Assembly (NCBI GenBank): GCA_905221605.1
Contig: CAJNDS010002517.1
Location: 295,001-359,000, forward strand
DNA length: 64,000 nt
Direction: 5' to 3'
Source: Symbiodinium natans
Taxonomy: Eukaryota > Sar > Dinophyceae > Suessiales > Symbiodiniaceae
The notes under the pieces were generated by a model that did not search any database, was not told the DNA's origin, and was given only the letters and a program-made list of their open reading frames with translations. The translations under genes and the position numbers were made by a program. Positions 45,569 to 56,600 of this stretch are shown in pieces (positions within the stretch are counted from its first letter, which is position 1; each line of letters starts with the position of its first letter).

Positions 45569-47239
45569 ATGGCTTCACTGCGAAGACCGGCTTGGCCAGG
45601 CAGATTCTTCCGGGCTCGTGGTAGGCACCACCCCCCAGGGTTTAGGGTTAGGGTTTTAGGGTTCAGGGTTTAGGCTTTAGGGTTTAGGGATTCAGGTATT
45701 AGGGAGATCCTAAACCCTATAAACCCTCCAGGCCCTGTGACTTGAAATTATTTGACTATCAAAGCAGACATCCCCGAAACTCCTTGAATCTCCCCGAAGA
45801 CTCCCGACATTCAGGATTTCAATGCACCCTAATTAATCCCTTAGAAAAGAAACGAAACTAAAGGCAAACAACAAGCAGTCAAAACAGAAACTCCTCGAAA
45901 CTTGAACTCAAGAAAGAAAGAGGCTCCGCGATTATCCACAAAACTTTCCCGGACCTAACCCCTCGATAAGTTCAATAAACCAGCCAGTGTTGATGAGGGC
46001 CAAGAGCTTACGGATAAGGTGCGGATAGAGCTTTGGTTGAAAGGCTTTAGCACCAAGACGAGACCTGCTAGCACTTCGTGAGGTTCCCAAAGCTCTAGCC
46101 CCAAGGCCTCACCCTTCCAACATAATAGGGCTTCGGGTTTAGCAAGGATTCGTTTTAATCGGGTTTAGGGTTCTAGATGTCTTAGATCAGCCACTAGAAC
46201 AAGGACCCCATAGAGACAGGATAGTCACAGGGTCCGGACAAGCAATCTTGTCTAGACCCAAGAGTAACCTAGCAATAACGAGGGTGCTCTTTTTGGTTCA
46301 AAGGGGCTTATAAGGGAGCCTACACCTAAAACAAATGGAAAAGGGCCTACTCTGGTTTGTAGCTGTGTTCCCCTTTTCCCCTCCGCTTGACTCAAACCCT
46401 AAACCCTAAACCCTAAACCCTAAACCCTAAACCCCTCTGGATTGCCGCCAACGAGGTCACAGTCGGAGGTGCCTTGCGGCCGCGCTGGCCGCAGACGCTG
46501 GGGTGGCAGTTTCGAATCCCCCCGGCCCCAAATTTCGGGTTTGGGGTTTAGGGTCTAGGGTTTAGGGTTTAGGGCACCTTGTGAACCGAAGTCCTAGAAC
46601 ATTTCCCCTTCCCCAAGTAACAGTGCAGAACCGTATGGTGCGAGACTTGTGTAACCGTATAGCTGTCGGTTTCTTGCCCTGCTGCCTCCTTAGGGCCTAT
46701 AGAACTTGTCAGGGTTCACGTCGCACCCTCCCCTCCACCAGCCAGTCGTACTTGGAGGTTCGTGGGTACTGAGAAGTAGGGCAATTGATGCATCAACAGT
46801 AGTTCATTCGTAGATGACAACTATGGTTATAAGTGTATTTAGGGTACGCATAACCCTACTGGTAAGTTCCCATGAACCTTCCAGTACTAGGATGCCCAGT
46901 AGTACCCTTATTCCCTTTTTATTGGGTTCTTATCCCATATAAACCCCTATAAACCAAAAAGGGTGCCCTTTTTTCTCCTAGGTTACTGGGGAACCCAGAG
47001 TAAGGTATCAGGTGAAGCGTTTAAGGCTTGGGGAACCTGCTCGGTTGGGGGGCGGCTGAGGTCTTGGGAAGTTTCGGGCCAAGCAAACCCTAAGCCCTGA
47101 GACCCTAAACCCTAAACCCTAAACCCTACCCCTAAACCCTAAACCCTAAACCCTAGGTTCCCTTGTGACTGCTACCAAGGCACTGGTCTGGAGCTGCGGG
47201 AGCATCTCGACTGTCTCCGAAGAAACCCTGAACCCCAAC
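45569..47239 (+). other. Candidate small exons upstream of the PPR gene
   Basis: Three exon-like islands lie between repeats. The first, 45569-45620, begins MASLRRPAWPGRFFRAR, like an organelle-targeting N-terminus, and is followed by GTAGGC. The second, about 46464-46510, reads VTVGGALRPRWPQTLGW after ACGAG. The third, about 47183-47235, reads TGLELREHLDCLRRNPE. They could be 5' exons of the PPR gene, supplying a targeting peptide, but phases were not reconciled. Confidence 0.3.
46749..46890. mobile_element. MITE family 2, diverged copy
   Basis: It begins TACTTGGAGGTTCGTGGGTA and ends CCCATGAACCTTCCAGTA. The interior shares GGTTATAAGTG with other copies. Confidence 0.55.
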
Positions 47240-47644
47240 CTTTGTGCCTACTGAACATTACCCGGCCGAGACTACCACCACGTCTGACACACATCATGCC
47301 AGGTTAGCGTGTAGGGTTTAGAAGTTTAGAGTTTAGGTACGGACCAAGCCACCAGTTTTGGATTGTAGGGTTTGGGGTCATAGGGTGCTACAGGGTCTGG
47401 GTTATCTAGTCTTGTTTCGCAAAACGAATCGCTTAGTTGTCTAAGCCTATTGGTCAAATGCGGAGCAGATGTTGACACAGCTTGTATCACTGCATTTATA
47501 CCGCCCTCGTTTCTCAGAGACCTCAAGCCCACATCGTAAATACCTGACGGTTTCCTGCGGATCAGATTTGTAAGGTTTAGGTTTGGCTATTTGGGTTCTG
47601 TGCCGGCCGCTGCAGAAGAGCTTTGAGACAGCTGTCGACTACCG

Positions 47645-49213
47645 ATGGCAGCATCAGCGGCAATGCCAAGCCAGGTTTCCGCGGCGAGTCGCGCTGCTCC
47701 TGCGACATTAATTCGAGGAGCTTGTCGGGAGCAAGACTGGCAGCTTGCAGTGCATCTGCTTCAGGGCCTGATGCCAAGAGAAGTGGATCAGAAGGCATTC
47801 TGCGCCGCCATCGTAAGTTGCGGAAGGGCCCTGTGCTGGCAGGTTGCAATCCAAGTTCTGGCGGACATCATGTTAGCCGAGGTGCTGCCCAACGTGTACA
47901 GCTTCAGCGCTGCGATCACGGCGTGCGAGAAGGGCTTGCAGTGGCAGCTGGCCCTTGAGCTCCTATTTCAAATGTTTTCTGTGCGAGTTGATCCAAACGT
48001 GTTCAGCTTCAGTGCCAGCATCAGCGCCTGTGAGAAGGGTGGTGAGTGGCAGATGGCCCTGCATTTGCTTTCGCAGATGCTCACGGCCAGCGTGGAGCCC
48101 AATGAGCTCAGCTTCAGTGCTGGCATCAGCGCCTGTGAAAAGGGTGGTGAGTGGCAGAGGGCCTTGCATTTGCTTTGGCAGATGACTAAGGCCGGAGTTG
48201 TGCCAGACGAGATCAGCTTCAATGCGGGCATCAGTGCCTGTGAGAAGGCTGGTGAGTGGCAAATGGCCTTGCATTTGCTTTCTCAGATGCCTATGGCCAG
48301 AGTGGTGCCAGACAGGATCAGCTTTAATGCTGGCATCAGCGCCTGTGAAAAGGGTGGTGAGTGGCAGATGGCCTTACATTTGCTTTCACAGTTGCCTGTG
48401 GCCGGAGCAGTGCCAAACGAAATCAGCTTCAACGCAGGAATCAGCGCCTGTGAGAAGAGTGGTGAGTGGCAGATGGCCTTGCAATTGCTTTCGCAGATGC
48501 CAAAAGCCAGAGTGGTTCCCAACGAAATCAGCTTCAGCGCCGGCATAAGCGCCTGCGAGAAGTGTGGTGAGTGGCAAATGGCCTTGCATTTGCTTTCGCA
48601 GATGCCGACGGTCAGAGTGGTGCCAAACGAAATCAGCTTCAATGCCAGCATCAGTGCCTGTGAGAAGGCTGGTGAGTGGCAAATGGCATTACGTTCGCTT
48701 TCGCAGATGCCTATTGCAAGAGCGGTGCCAAACGAAATCAGCTTTAATGCCAGCATCAGCGCCTGTGAGAAGGCCGGTGAGTGGCAGATGGCCTTGCATT
48801 TGCTTTCACAGTTGCCTGTGGCCAGAGTGGTGCCAAACCACATTAGCTTCAATGCTGTCATCAGCGCCTGTGAAAAGGGTGGTGAGTGGCAGATGGCCTT
48901 ACATTTGCTTTCACAGTTGCCTGTGGCCAGAGCAGTGCCAAACGAAATCAGCTTCAACGCGGGAATCAGCGCCTGTGGTAAGGGTGGTGAGTGGCAGATG
49001 GCCTTGCAATTGCTTTCGCAGATGCCAAAAGCCAGAGTGGTTCCCAACGAAATCAGCTTCAGCGCCGGCATAAGCGCCTGCGAGAAGTGTGGTGAGTGGC
49101 AAATGGCCTTGCATTTGCTTTCGCAGATGCCGACGGTCAGAGTGGTGCCAAACGAAATCAGCTTCAACGCGGGCATTAGCGCCTGTGAGAAAGCCGAGCA
49201 AGCAAGGTGGTAA
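47645..49213 (+). CDS. Pentatricopeptide repeat (PPR) protein, 13 full repeats
   Basis: The protein has 522 residues: a short N-terminal region, one degenerate unit, then 13 consecutive 35-residue units of the form GEWQMALHLLSQM...VVPNEISFNAGISACEK. PPR proteins bind single-stranded RNA, usually in chloroplasts or mitochondria, where they direct RNA editing, processing or stability. Units are unusually uniform. A block of five repeats (525 bp) has been duplicated: the segment around 48481 recurs almost exactly at 49006. Residues 5 and 35 are mostly N-N, with S-N, S-D and N-D in places. The ORF stops at 49211-49213 inside a decayed further repeat, where GTGAGTGGC of the normal unit has become GTAAGTGAT. 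A MITE follows at once, and remains of the repeat resume at 49449. The gene is therefore 3'-truncated or has a spliced tail. Reverse-strand ORFs here are shadows. Confidence 0.85.
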   Translation: MAASAAMPSQVSAASRAAPATLIRGACREQDWQLAVHLLQGLMPREVDQKAFCAAIVSCGRALCWQVAIQVLADIMLAEVLPNVYSFSAAITACEKGLQWQLALELLFQMFSVRVDPNVFSFSASISACEKGGEWQMALHLLSQMLTASVEPNELSFSAGISACEKGGEWQRALHLLWQMTKAGVVPDEISFNAGISACEKAGEWQMALHLLSQMPMARVVPDRISFNAGISACEKGGEWQMALHLLSQLPVAGAVPNEISFNAGISACEKSGEWQMALQLLSQMPKARVVPNEISFSAGISACEKCGEWQMALHLLSQMPTVRVVPNEISFNASISACEKAGEWQMALRSLSQMPIARAVPNEISFNASISACEKAGEWQMALHLLSQLPVARVVPNHISFNAVISACEKGGEWQMALHLLSQLPVARAVPNEISFNAGISACGKGGEWQMALQLLSQMPKARVVPNEISFSAGISACEKCGEWQMALHLLSQMPTVRVVPNEISFNAGISACEKAEQARW

Positions 49214-49232
49214 GTGATAGATGGTTCTTTTT

Positions 49233-49436
49233 GGGGATGTTCCCCCTTATACTAACAGTCCTTCATAGGGATTATGCTACCCCGTACCATAATCCCTACT
49301 AAGCCCTATTAAGGACTGTTAGGTTTAGGGGGGAAATCCCTATTCAACCCTATCAACCCTATCAAGCCCTATTAAACCCCATTAAACCTTATTGAGGACT
49401 GTTAAAGTACAAGGGCGAACATCCCAAGTTCCGCCG
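49233..49436. mobile_element. MITE family 1 copy with internal expansion, splitting a PPR repeat
   Basis: It begins GGGGATGTTCCCCCTTATAC and ends GGGCGAACATCCC. The central part contains repeated short segments CCCTATTAAGGACTGTTA, CCCTATCAA and CCCTATTAA, so the copy is about twice normal length. It sits between the two halves of a decayed PPR repeat. Confidence 0.75.
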
Positions 49437-49448
49437 GCCGTTTTTGCA

Positions 49449-49560
49449 GATGCGGACAGCCAGAGCGGTTCCCACGCCGAAGTCACCTTCAATACTGCCC
49501 CTGTGCGCTTTGTGGGCTCAGGCCCACCTTCGGCGAGCTCGCACGTCGATGAACTTAGGG
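49449..49560 (+). pseudogene. Remains of a further PPR repeat beyond the MITE
   Basis: After CGTTTTTGCAG the sequence ATGCGGACAGCCAGAGCG aligns with the ATGCCGACGGTCAGAGTG of intact repeats, so it is the second half of a 14th unit. The reading soon degenerates. It could be a spliced final exon using the GTAAGT at 49210, but that exact join gives a stop, so decay is more likely. Confidence 0.55.
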
Positions 49561-49633
49561 TTTAGGGTTTAGGGTTTTAGGGTTTTGGGTTTAGGGTTTA
49601 GGGTTTAGGGAATCCCGGCAAAGCTTCCTTACG

Positions 49634-49729
49634 TCTGTGGACGACGCAGTACGCAACGAGGTGGGCGTGTTGCTTGAAGATGGATCCCAGATTGATCTTC
49701 ATGAGCACTCCTGTCGTTGCATCCTTTGA
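49634..49729 (+). CDS. Possible terminal exon, unrecognised
   Basis: An open stretch reads SVDDAVRNEVGVLLEDGSQI, then DLHEHSCRCIL and TGA, between TTTAGGG repeats and unique sequence. Codon choice is coding-like, but no partner exon or family was identified. Confidence 0.25.
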   Translation, partial: SVDDAVRNEVGVLLEDGSQIDLHEHSCRCIL

Positions 49730-50737
49730 GATCAACGTGGAATTCTTGGTGCGATGGCGGGAGAGGGATGGGTCACGTGTTACGGGCCTGTTTCATAGAA
49801 GTACCAGAGTCGCAAGACCCTAACGCGACCCCTTCAAGCAGCCAAAGGTTGGGGTGATCCCAAAACACCCGGTAACCATGTGGGTAGTCCTCTAAATTAG
49901 GCCTGATTCGGGTCCCTTTTTGGGTCACCTATGTTGTCGGATCTTGTGTTAAAGGCTTCGGTATCCACAAGGCTGCGCAGGGTGGATTTCAGAATTTAAC
50001 TTACTCTACGCCACAAAGAGCCAGCAATGTGGACCTCTATAGAATTGAATGGCGAAGTCCATGACCCGATGAGTCTTTGTTCAGCCTACATCCTACATCC
50101 TTGAACTCTACAGAGCTTCCTAAATGCTGCTCAAACAACCCTAGACCCTGGAAACCCATAAGATCATAGAAGTCCAATACTCCGATTGCCATCGACAGCT
50201 CCCCAAGTGCCCAGCCCAGAAGCCCAGAATTCAGAAAGCCACAAAACCCAGAAAACCATAATACATTTAGGGTTTGGGGTTTAGAGTTCAGGGTTTCCCA
50301 AACCCAAAATAGAACCTCGAGGTTGAAGACTTCTGACCAACATCCGCGGACGAAGAGGGTTTAGGGTTTAGGGTAACCCTAAACCGGTTAGGGTTTAAGG
50401 TTTAGGGTTTAGGGTTGGTTCCTACCAACCTCCCCTGGAACGGTAAACCCTTCGGGTTCAGGACTTTTGGGTTTAGGGAGTAAGATCTAGGGTTTCCTAG
50501 GAGCCCTATGACCCCGAACCCAACCAGACTCCAATCTCTTACCAGTAGGGTGCAGGGTAAGGAGCTTAGTTTATTTCCGGTTCAGGGCTGAGGGTTTAGG
50601 GTAAAGGGCTTTAGGGTTGTAACTCCTGCAGACCAAAAGCTTATTTCGTGCATCCCCTGCAGAGCCCTAGAATTGCGGACGACCCCAGCCCTGCGAATCA
50701 CTCCCCTTATAGGCCCACAAGAACTCTCAATCCTTTC

Positions 50738-50878
50738 ATCATGGGTTTCCGTACTACCCCCCTCTATACTACCTCCCCTAGGTTCCCCCCATAATTCGGG
50801 CTATTTAGGGATAATTCAGTGGTTTAAAGGGGGGAACAGGGGGGGAGTATAGAGGGCGGTAGTAGGGGAACCCATGAT
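50738..50878. mobile_element. MITE family 3 copy
   Basis: A 141-bp foldback. The left arm CATGGGTTTCCGTACTACCC (then CCCTCTATACT) pairs with the right arm AGTATAGAGGGCGGTAGTAG (then GGGAACCCATG). Confidence 0.75.
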
Positions 50879-51053
50879 TTCATCCCATACATATATCTCT
50901 TCACCTGCCCCCCCCCCCACCCCCCCCTCCTCAATCCCGAATCGGCGTAATCCCTTACTCACTCCCATCATCAGGCAGTACCTAAACCCTAAACCCTAAT
51001 TAAGCCGACAGCCCTAGATTTTAAAAGCCTGTGCCCTAAACCCTCAACTCTGA

Positions 51054-51135
51054 GCCCTAAACCCTAAACCCTAAACCCTAAACCCTAAACCCTAAACCCT
51101 AAACCCTAAACCCTAAACCCTAAACCCTGAACCCT
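51054..51135. repeat. CCCTAAA array
   Basis: Eleven units immediately before the candidate exon 51139. Confidence 0.9.
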
Positions 51136-51138
51136 CAG

Positions 51139-51194
51139 AAACAAGGAGTCTCTGGCTTTCTGGGAACAGGCCCTTGCGCGCCAAGAAGACACCC
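51139..51194 (+). CDS. Possible internal exon, unrecognised
   Basis: This follows a CCCTAAA array and the acceptor CCTCAG. It reads NKESLAFWEQALARQEDTQ, an amphipathic helix, with a GC donor in the right place for this window (ACCCA|GCCGAT). No other exon of the same gene was recognised. Confidence 0.3.
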
Positions 51195-52329
51195 AGCCGA
51201 TCTTAGGGGGACGTAAACACCGAAACCTAAACCTAACGGAAGGTTACGCCACAGGGTTTAGGGGTTTAGGGTTTAGGGTTTAGGGTTTTTGGGTTTGGGG
51301 TTGCCCAAACAAACCACTCCTTCAGGGGTTCCTTACCCCGACTTCCTTAGATGTCCCCATGGAAAGGTGGTAGGGGTTCCCTACACCTTAAACACTAAAC
51401 CCTAAACCCTTGTCTAATCCCTAAACCCTAAACCCTGTACCCTGTACCCTGCAAACCCTAAACCCCTAGGTGGGCTTAGGGAATTTAGGGCTTTTCTTTC
51501 AGACGCCTTTCGACACTCAAGACTCCCGAAGAACCCCCAAGCCTCGAGGGTCCCCCAGAACCCTAAAACTACCGTGGGGTTTGGGTTTGGGGTTTAGGGT
51601 TTAGGGTTTAGGGTTGAGGCCTTGAGGCCCTAAACGCCTAAGTTCCTAGACCCGACAACCCTGAATCATGGCCTTTGGGTTTCAATCTCAAGCGTGCCTA
51701 GAGAGGCGGATTTTCGTTGTTGATTTGAGGGTTTAGGGTTTAGGGTTTAGGCGTTCAGGGCTCATCTTTGCCGATTGGAGGGCTTAGTGTTCAAGGTCAG
51801 CCCACAATCGTAGGTGCTGAGTAGGTATTCCTTAGTGGCTTCGGGCACTTGAAACCCCCTTCACAAAGCGAAAAGGTTTCCCTAAACCTAAACCTTATAC
51901 TCAGCCAGGAAGCTCTAAACCCTAAGCCCCAGACCCAAAATCCAACCAGGCGCCCTAACCCTCAGCCCTGAACACAGAACCCTGAACCCTGAAACGAACT
52001 GCCCTATCTTGCGGATGAAGCCGCTTGGCTTCCGGGTTTGGGGGTTCAGAGTCTTGGCTTTCAGGTTTATAGGGTTTCGGTTTGCCGGTTTAAAAGCCAG
52101 GTTTCGGGGGTAGGGTTTAGTTCAGGGTGTAGGGTTTCGGTCGCAAGCCTCTATGCCCCACTTTCAAGTGCTTGCGGACTTGTGTTTGGAAGTCCGTTTT
52201 TGTGTGGGAGGGCAATGAGGCCATGATATTCAAACCCTAAACCCTAAATCCTAAACCCTAAACCTTTATGTTGTTCAGATGATGGCTCAAAAAGGGCCAA
52301 CGCCAACCGAGCTCAATAAGCACCCGAAA

Positions 52330-52474
52330 CTACTATTGCTCAAGAACCTCAGAAGACTATATGATAACAATCCTTGCATTCCCCTTTGTAAGGAAGAAAG
52401 GGGTTTAGGGGTTTAGGGTTTAGGGTTTAGGGTTTAGGAAGCTTTTTTGTGGCGGGTTCTTAAGCAAATAGTAG
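52330..52474. mobile_element. MITE family 4 copy with a telomere-like insertion
   Basis: The left arm CTACTATTGCTCAAGAACC pairs with the right arm GGGTTCTTAAGCAAATAGTA. About 40 bp of GGGTTTAGGG repeats (52399-52438) are inserted between the arms; other copies lack them. Confidence 0.7.
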
Positions 52475-53149
52475 GAAACCCTGAGGCCCCAATGCCCCTT
52501 ATATCCCCCTAATCAAGGAACATTCCCTAAACCATATAATAAGGAACCCTCTGAACCCTCACCCTAAATGCTAAAACCTAATTCCAAATCCCTAAACCCT
52601 AAACCCTATACTTTAAGGCATATTCTTTAATTAAGGGGTATTGGATTATTGGAGTCTCTGGGGAAGCACCTCTGCGTCAGGAGATGTTGCCCGGAGGGCG
52701 GCCAAGAACAGCGGCTCGCGCCTCTCCTTATAAAGGGGAAAAGGGAGGGACCCCTTGAAGGGGCCCTTAATCTTATTCCCCTATATGGGGCCTATATACA
52801 TCTCATATAGGTCCCTTACAAGGGTCCGTCCTTTAGTCCCTTGACCTTATGTGCTTGGGCTTTCAGGGCTTCGGAGTTGGGGGGGGGGGGGGGGGGGCGG
52901 TAAACCCTAAACCGGTAGGTGCCTGAGGCAAAGCTGAATGCCTCAGCCCAGCAGAGCTCCTAAACCCCAAAGCCTCGTCGCCCTGAAGCCCTCAGCCTCT
53001 GAACCGGGGTTTAGGGTTGAGGGTTTAGGGCTTCGGGCTAGGGTTTAGGGTCTAAGGTGTAGGGTTTGGGGTTTAGGGCGCCCGTCGAATTCTGCATTCC
53101 TGAAGCCCTAAACCCTCTAAGCCCTACAAGTAGTAAACCATCCCAGGAA

Positions 53150-53636
53150 GGAAGGATCTTCCCGAAGGGCTTCAACCCCTCAAACCCGACACCCTAAAAA
53201 CCCTAAACTCCTAAACCCTAAAAACCCTAAACCCTTAATCCTAAACCCTAAACCCGAAAACCCCTAAACCCTAAATCCTAAACCCTAAGCCCTTCCCAAA
53301 CCCCATGCGCACCATAAGCTCTTCTAAACCCTAGACCATGCTAAGCCCCAAATCCTAAACCCTTTTAGACCCCAAACCCTAAACCCTAAACCCTTCTAAA
53401 CCCTAAAACCTCAACCCTCAACCCGGAACCCTAAACCCTAAACCCTTCTAACCCTAAAACCTCAACCCTAAACCCTGAACCCTAAACCCTAAACCCTTCT
53501 AAACCCCAAAACCAAAGCCCTAAGCCCTGAACCCTAAACCCTTCGAAACCCTAAAACCTAAGCCCTAAACCCTGAACCCTAAACCTAAACCCAAAGCCCT
53601 TAACCCTAAACCCTGAACCCCAAAACCTAAACCCAG
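53150..53636. repeat. CCCTAAA variant domain before the hydrolase exon
   Basis: CCCTAAA mixed with higher-order units of about 60-70 bp (CCTTCTAAACCCTAAAACC, CTCAACCC, CTGAACCC) repeated about four times. Confidence 0.7.
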
Positions 53637-56600
53637 TCCGCGGAGGAAGGACCGGCCCCTGGCGCTGATCGTCCCCGGCTTCCTCGGGGACTGTGGGGAC
53701 TTTGAGGAGTTGGCCGGCGAAATGCGGGACGCAGGGTACCAGGTGCGTTCGTTCGTTGGTGTGTGTGTGTGTGTTTTTTGGAGGGGGCGGGGTTAGGACT
53801 TAGGGTTTTGGGGTTTAGGGCTTAGGGTGGAGGGTGGGGATGGAAAAAGGTTTAGGATGGTTTAAGGTTTTACAAGATTAGTGTTGCTTGTTTGGGGGGG
53901 TGAGACGAAGTTAGGGTTTGGGATTTGCGGTGTAGCAGTGGTCCGCGAAACGCCCTAGCAGGCAGACAACCCAGGTTTATCCTGTTTGAGTTATATAAGG
54001 TTTGGGGAGGGAGGTGCAAGGTGCTTGCTTATGGGTTTGCAGGTTTTGGAGGTTCGTGCGCATGGTACAAGGGCTTTCCCCGAACCCTTAAGCTCGGAAT
54101 CCAAAAATGGCCCCAGCTACACGTCAGGGATGGATTGACATTGAATCTTTCGTGTTCCCACCAGTAAGCCGACGAAAGCTTCTATCTCTGCAGTATGAAG
54201 CCCTGAACCTGCACTTGTGAATCACCCTAAACCCTAAACTTTACCATAAACCCTAAACCCTAAGCCCGAAGCCCCAAACCCTAAAAGAGTTTAGGGTTTA
54301 GGGTTGAGGGTTTAGGGTTTAGGGTTTGGGGATTCAGGTCGAGGGTTGAGTGCCTCTGTGGCACACCCAGAGCCATGAGAAACATCCGGTTCAACAGGGC
54401 CCAGAACCCTGAAGCGCTAAACTGCTTTAAGGAGAACTCTCCCCTTCGTGGCTCCTTGACCCACCCCATAGCCCCAAACCCTAAAGCCTCAGTCCTAAAC
54501 CCTAAACCCTAAACCCTAAACCCTAAACCCTAAACCCTAAACCCTAAACCCTAAACCCTAAACCCTAAACCCTAAACCCCTAGCCCTAAACCCTAAATCC
54601 AGCTCCCGGCAAAGGCCGTCGTGGCACCCATCAGCTGGTGGCACTGGGTTCCCTGCCCCTTGGGCTCGCCTGAGCTCTGAAGTGCCACCCTAAACCCTAA
54701 ACCCGAAACCCTAAACCCTAAACCCTAAACCCCAAACCCGAAACCCGATGAGCCTTAGACATCCTATATAATTCTAGTAGTGTATCATCTTACCCTATCT
54801 TCTCTGATATGTGTACCTCTATTTTTATTATAGCCCTATAAACCCGATAAGCCCTCAAGACTTGTATTCAATTCTGCATGTTATGATCTTATCTTGTGTT
54901 TACACAGTTTTATTTATTTGTGTATTCATATATATATATATGTGTGTTCACATTTATTTTATGTTATGTTTACATTTATATTTGTGTTTGTCTTTGTGTG
55001 TCACTCATAATATGTACATATACATCTATGACCAATGACTAGATCCTACAATTTGGGGGGGGAGGTCTATATTATGTTAGGTGTCCCTTATTTTCGTAAA
55101 CCTTTAACCCCCTTGTACATGCACGTGTGTACATGGAAATAAACAAATAGAAAAAAACATATATATATATATATATCTACACACGAATTTAGAACTAGAC
55201 ATACCTATAAGGGTTCATATATACAAAGAAAAGAAGCATAAGCCCTCTAGAAGCCCTGCACACTCCCTGGAATCTCGAGACCCTAAACCCCTCAAATCTT
55301 AAACCCTAACCCTAAACCCTAAACCCTAAACCCTAAACCCTAAACCGCGAGCCAAGCCCTACCGAGGCATCGGCGGTCGCAGCATGCGGCCCATGCTTGA
55401 ACGCATCGACCACGCTGTGAGCCAGGCCACTTGAAACCAGGGTGTTTAGGGTTGGGGGGTTTAGGGTTTAGGGTTAGGGGTTTGGGGGTTGGGGGTTTAG
55501 GGTTTAGGGTTTAGGTTTAGGGTTTGGGGGTTTAGGGATTAGGGTTGGGGGTTTAGGGTGCGTGTACTGCGTTTCGTCAATCTCTCTGCAGTTGTTTGGT
55601 GTTGTTGTTTTTTTCTTTCTGGCGTCATTCAGAACTACTTGTGGCTGCATCTTCCTGTAGGGGTTCAGGTATCCATGTCTTGTGTTTACTTCACCATGTG
55701 TGTTTATCTACAACGAGTATGATTATATATGGCTTCCGTCCTTGTCCCAAAGAAACCTTACACCCTCAACCTCACAAACCCTAAAACCCCAAACAGGGCA
55801 TACTGGCCTGCTGGTACAGGCTCTTGCGCTGCAGGGGGATGCCACGTCCGTGCCAGCACCAGCGTGGGCGCATCCTCAACTAGCATGTTTTTGCTTTGGA
55901 AGTGTTTCATGCTTCAGGTTCAGGGCTATAGGGTTTAGGGTGAGAGGGTTATGGCGCAAAAGGGTTATAGGGCTATAGAAAAAATGTATAGGGTTATAGG
56001 GTTTAGGGTTGTGGGCATATAGGGCAACAGGCTGTAACTTTTAGGGCTGTAGGGTTATAGGGTTCCGGGGTTCATGTCCCATTACAGCCCAGCCCCTGAA
56101 CCTGGAGCCGTGAATCCGAGGTACGCACCCTAAACCCCAAACCCCAAACCCCAAACCCCAAACCCCAAACCCCAAACCCTAAACCCCAAACCCTAAGCCG
56201 AGGTACAATGTAGTCGATTTCTTGACCGACCTGTTTGACAATCCCGGCGGCTTCCTCAAGGCGTGGCGGGAGGAGAAGGTAGCAGTTCTGTAAACTTTTC
56301 GGTTCCTGTACTAGGTGTTAGGGTTTAGAGTTTACGGCTTCGGGTTTAGGGTTTAGGGTTTAGGGTTTAGGGTTTAGGGTTTAGAGTTTAGGGTTTAGGG
56401 TTTAGGGTTTAGGGTGTAGGGTGTAGGGTTTAGGGTTTAGGGTTTAGGGCTAGAAACCCAGAGGCCCTTATTCCCCTTTAGACCAAAAAAGGGCACCCTT
56501 TTGTTCCTAGGTTACTCTTGGGTCTAGCATATAGAGGAGTACGGCACCCTTAGAAGAAGGACAACCACTAGGGACCCTAATTTAGACATCTAGAAGTGGA

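Larger units (their letters stand above)
49730..53149 (+). other. Spacer with MITEs and telomere-like blocks
   Basis: Mixed TTTAGGG/CCCTAAA fragments, MITE families 3 and 4, a G-tract at 52879, and a GGGACC-rich palindromic stretch at about 52720-52850. Apart from the candidate exon at 51139 and a weak one near 52665-52730, no coding signal was seen. Confidence 0.5.

Noticed and set aside
48283-49176. 297-codon minus-strand ORF with repeated units
   Set aside because: It is the antisense shadow of the PPR repeats; the plus-strand reading gives canonical 35-residue PPR units.
54811-55038. 75-codon ORF rich in Tyr, Ile and Cys
   Set aside because: It lies within the AT-rich microsatellite island and has no exon context.
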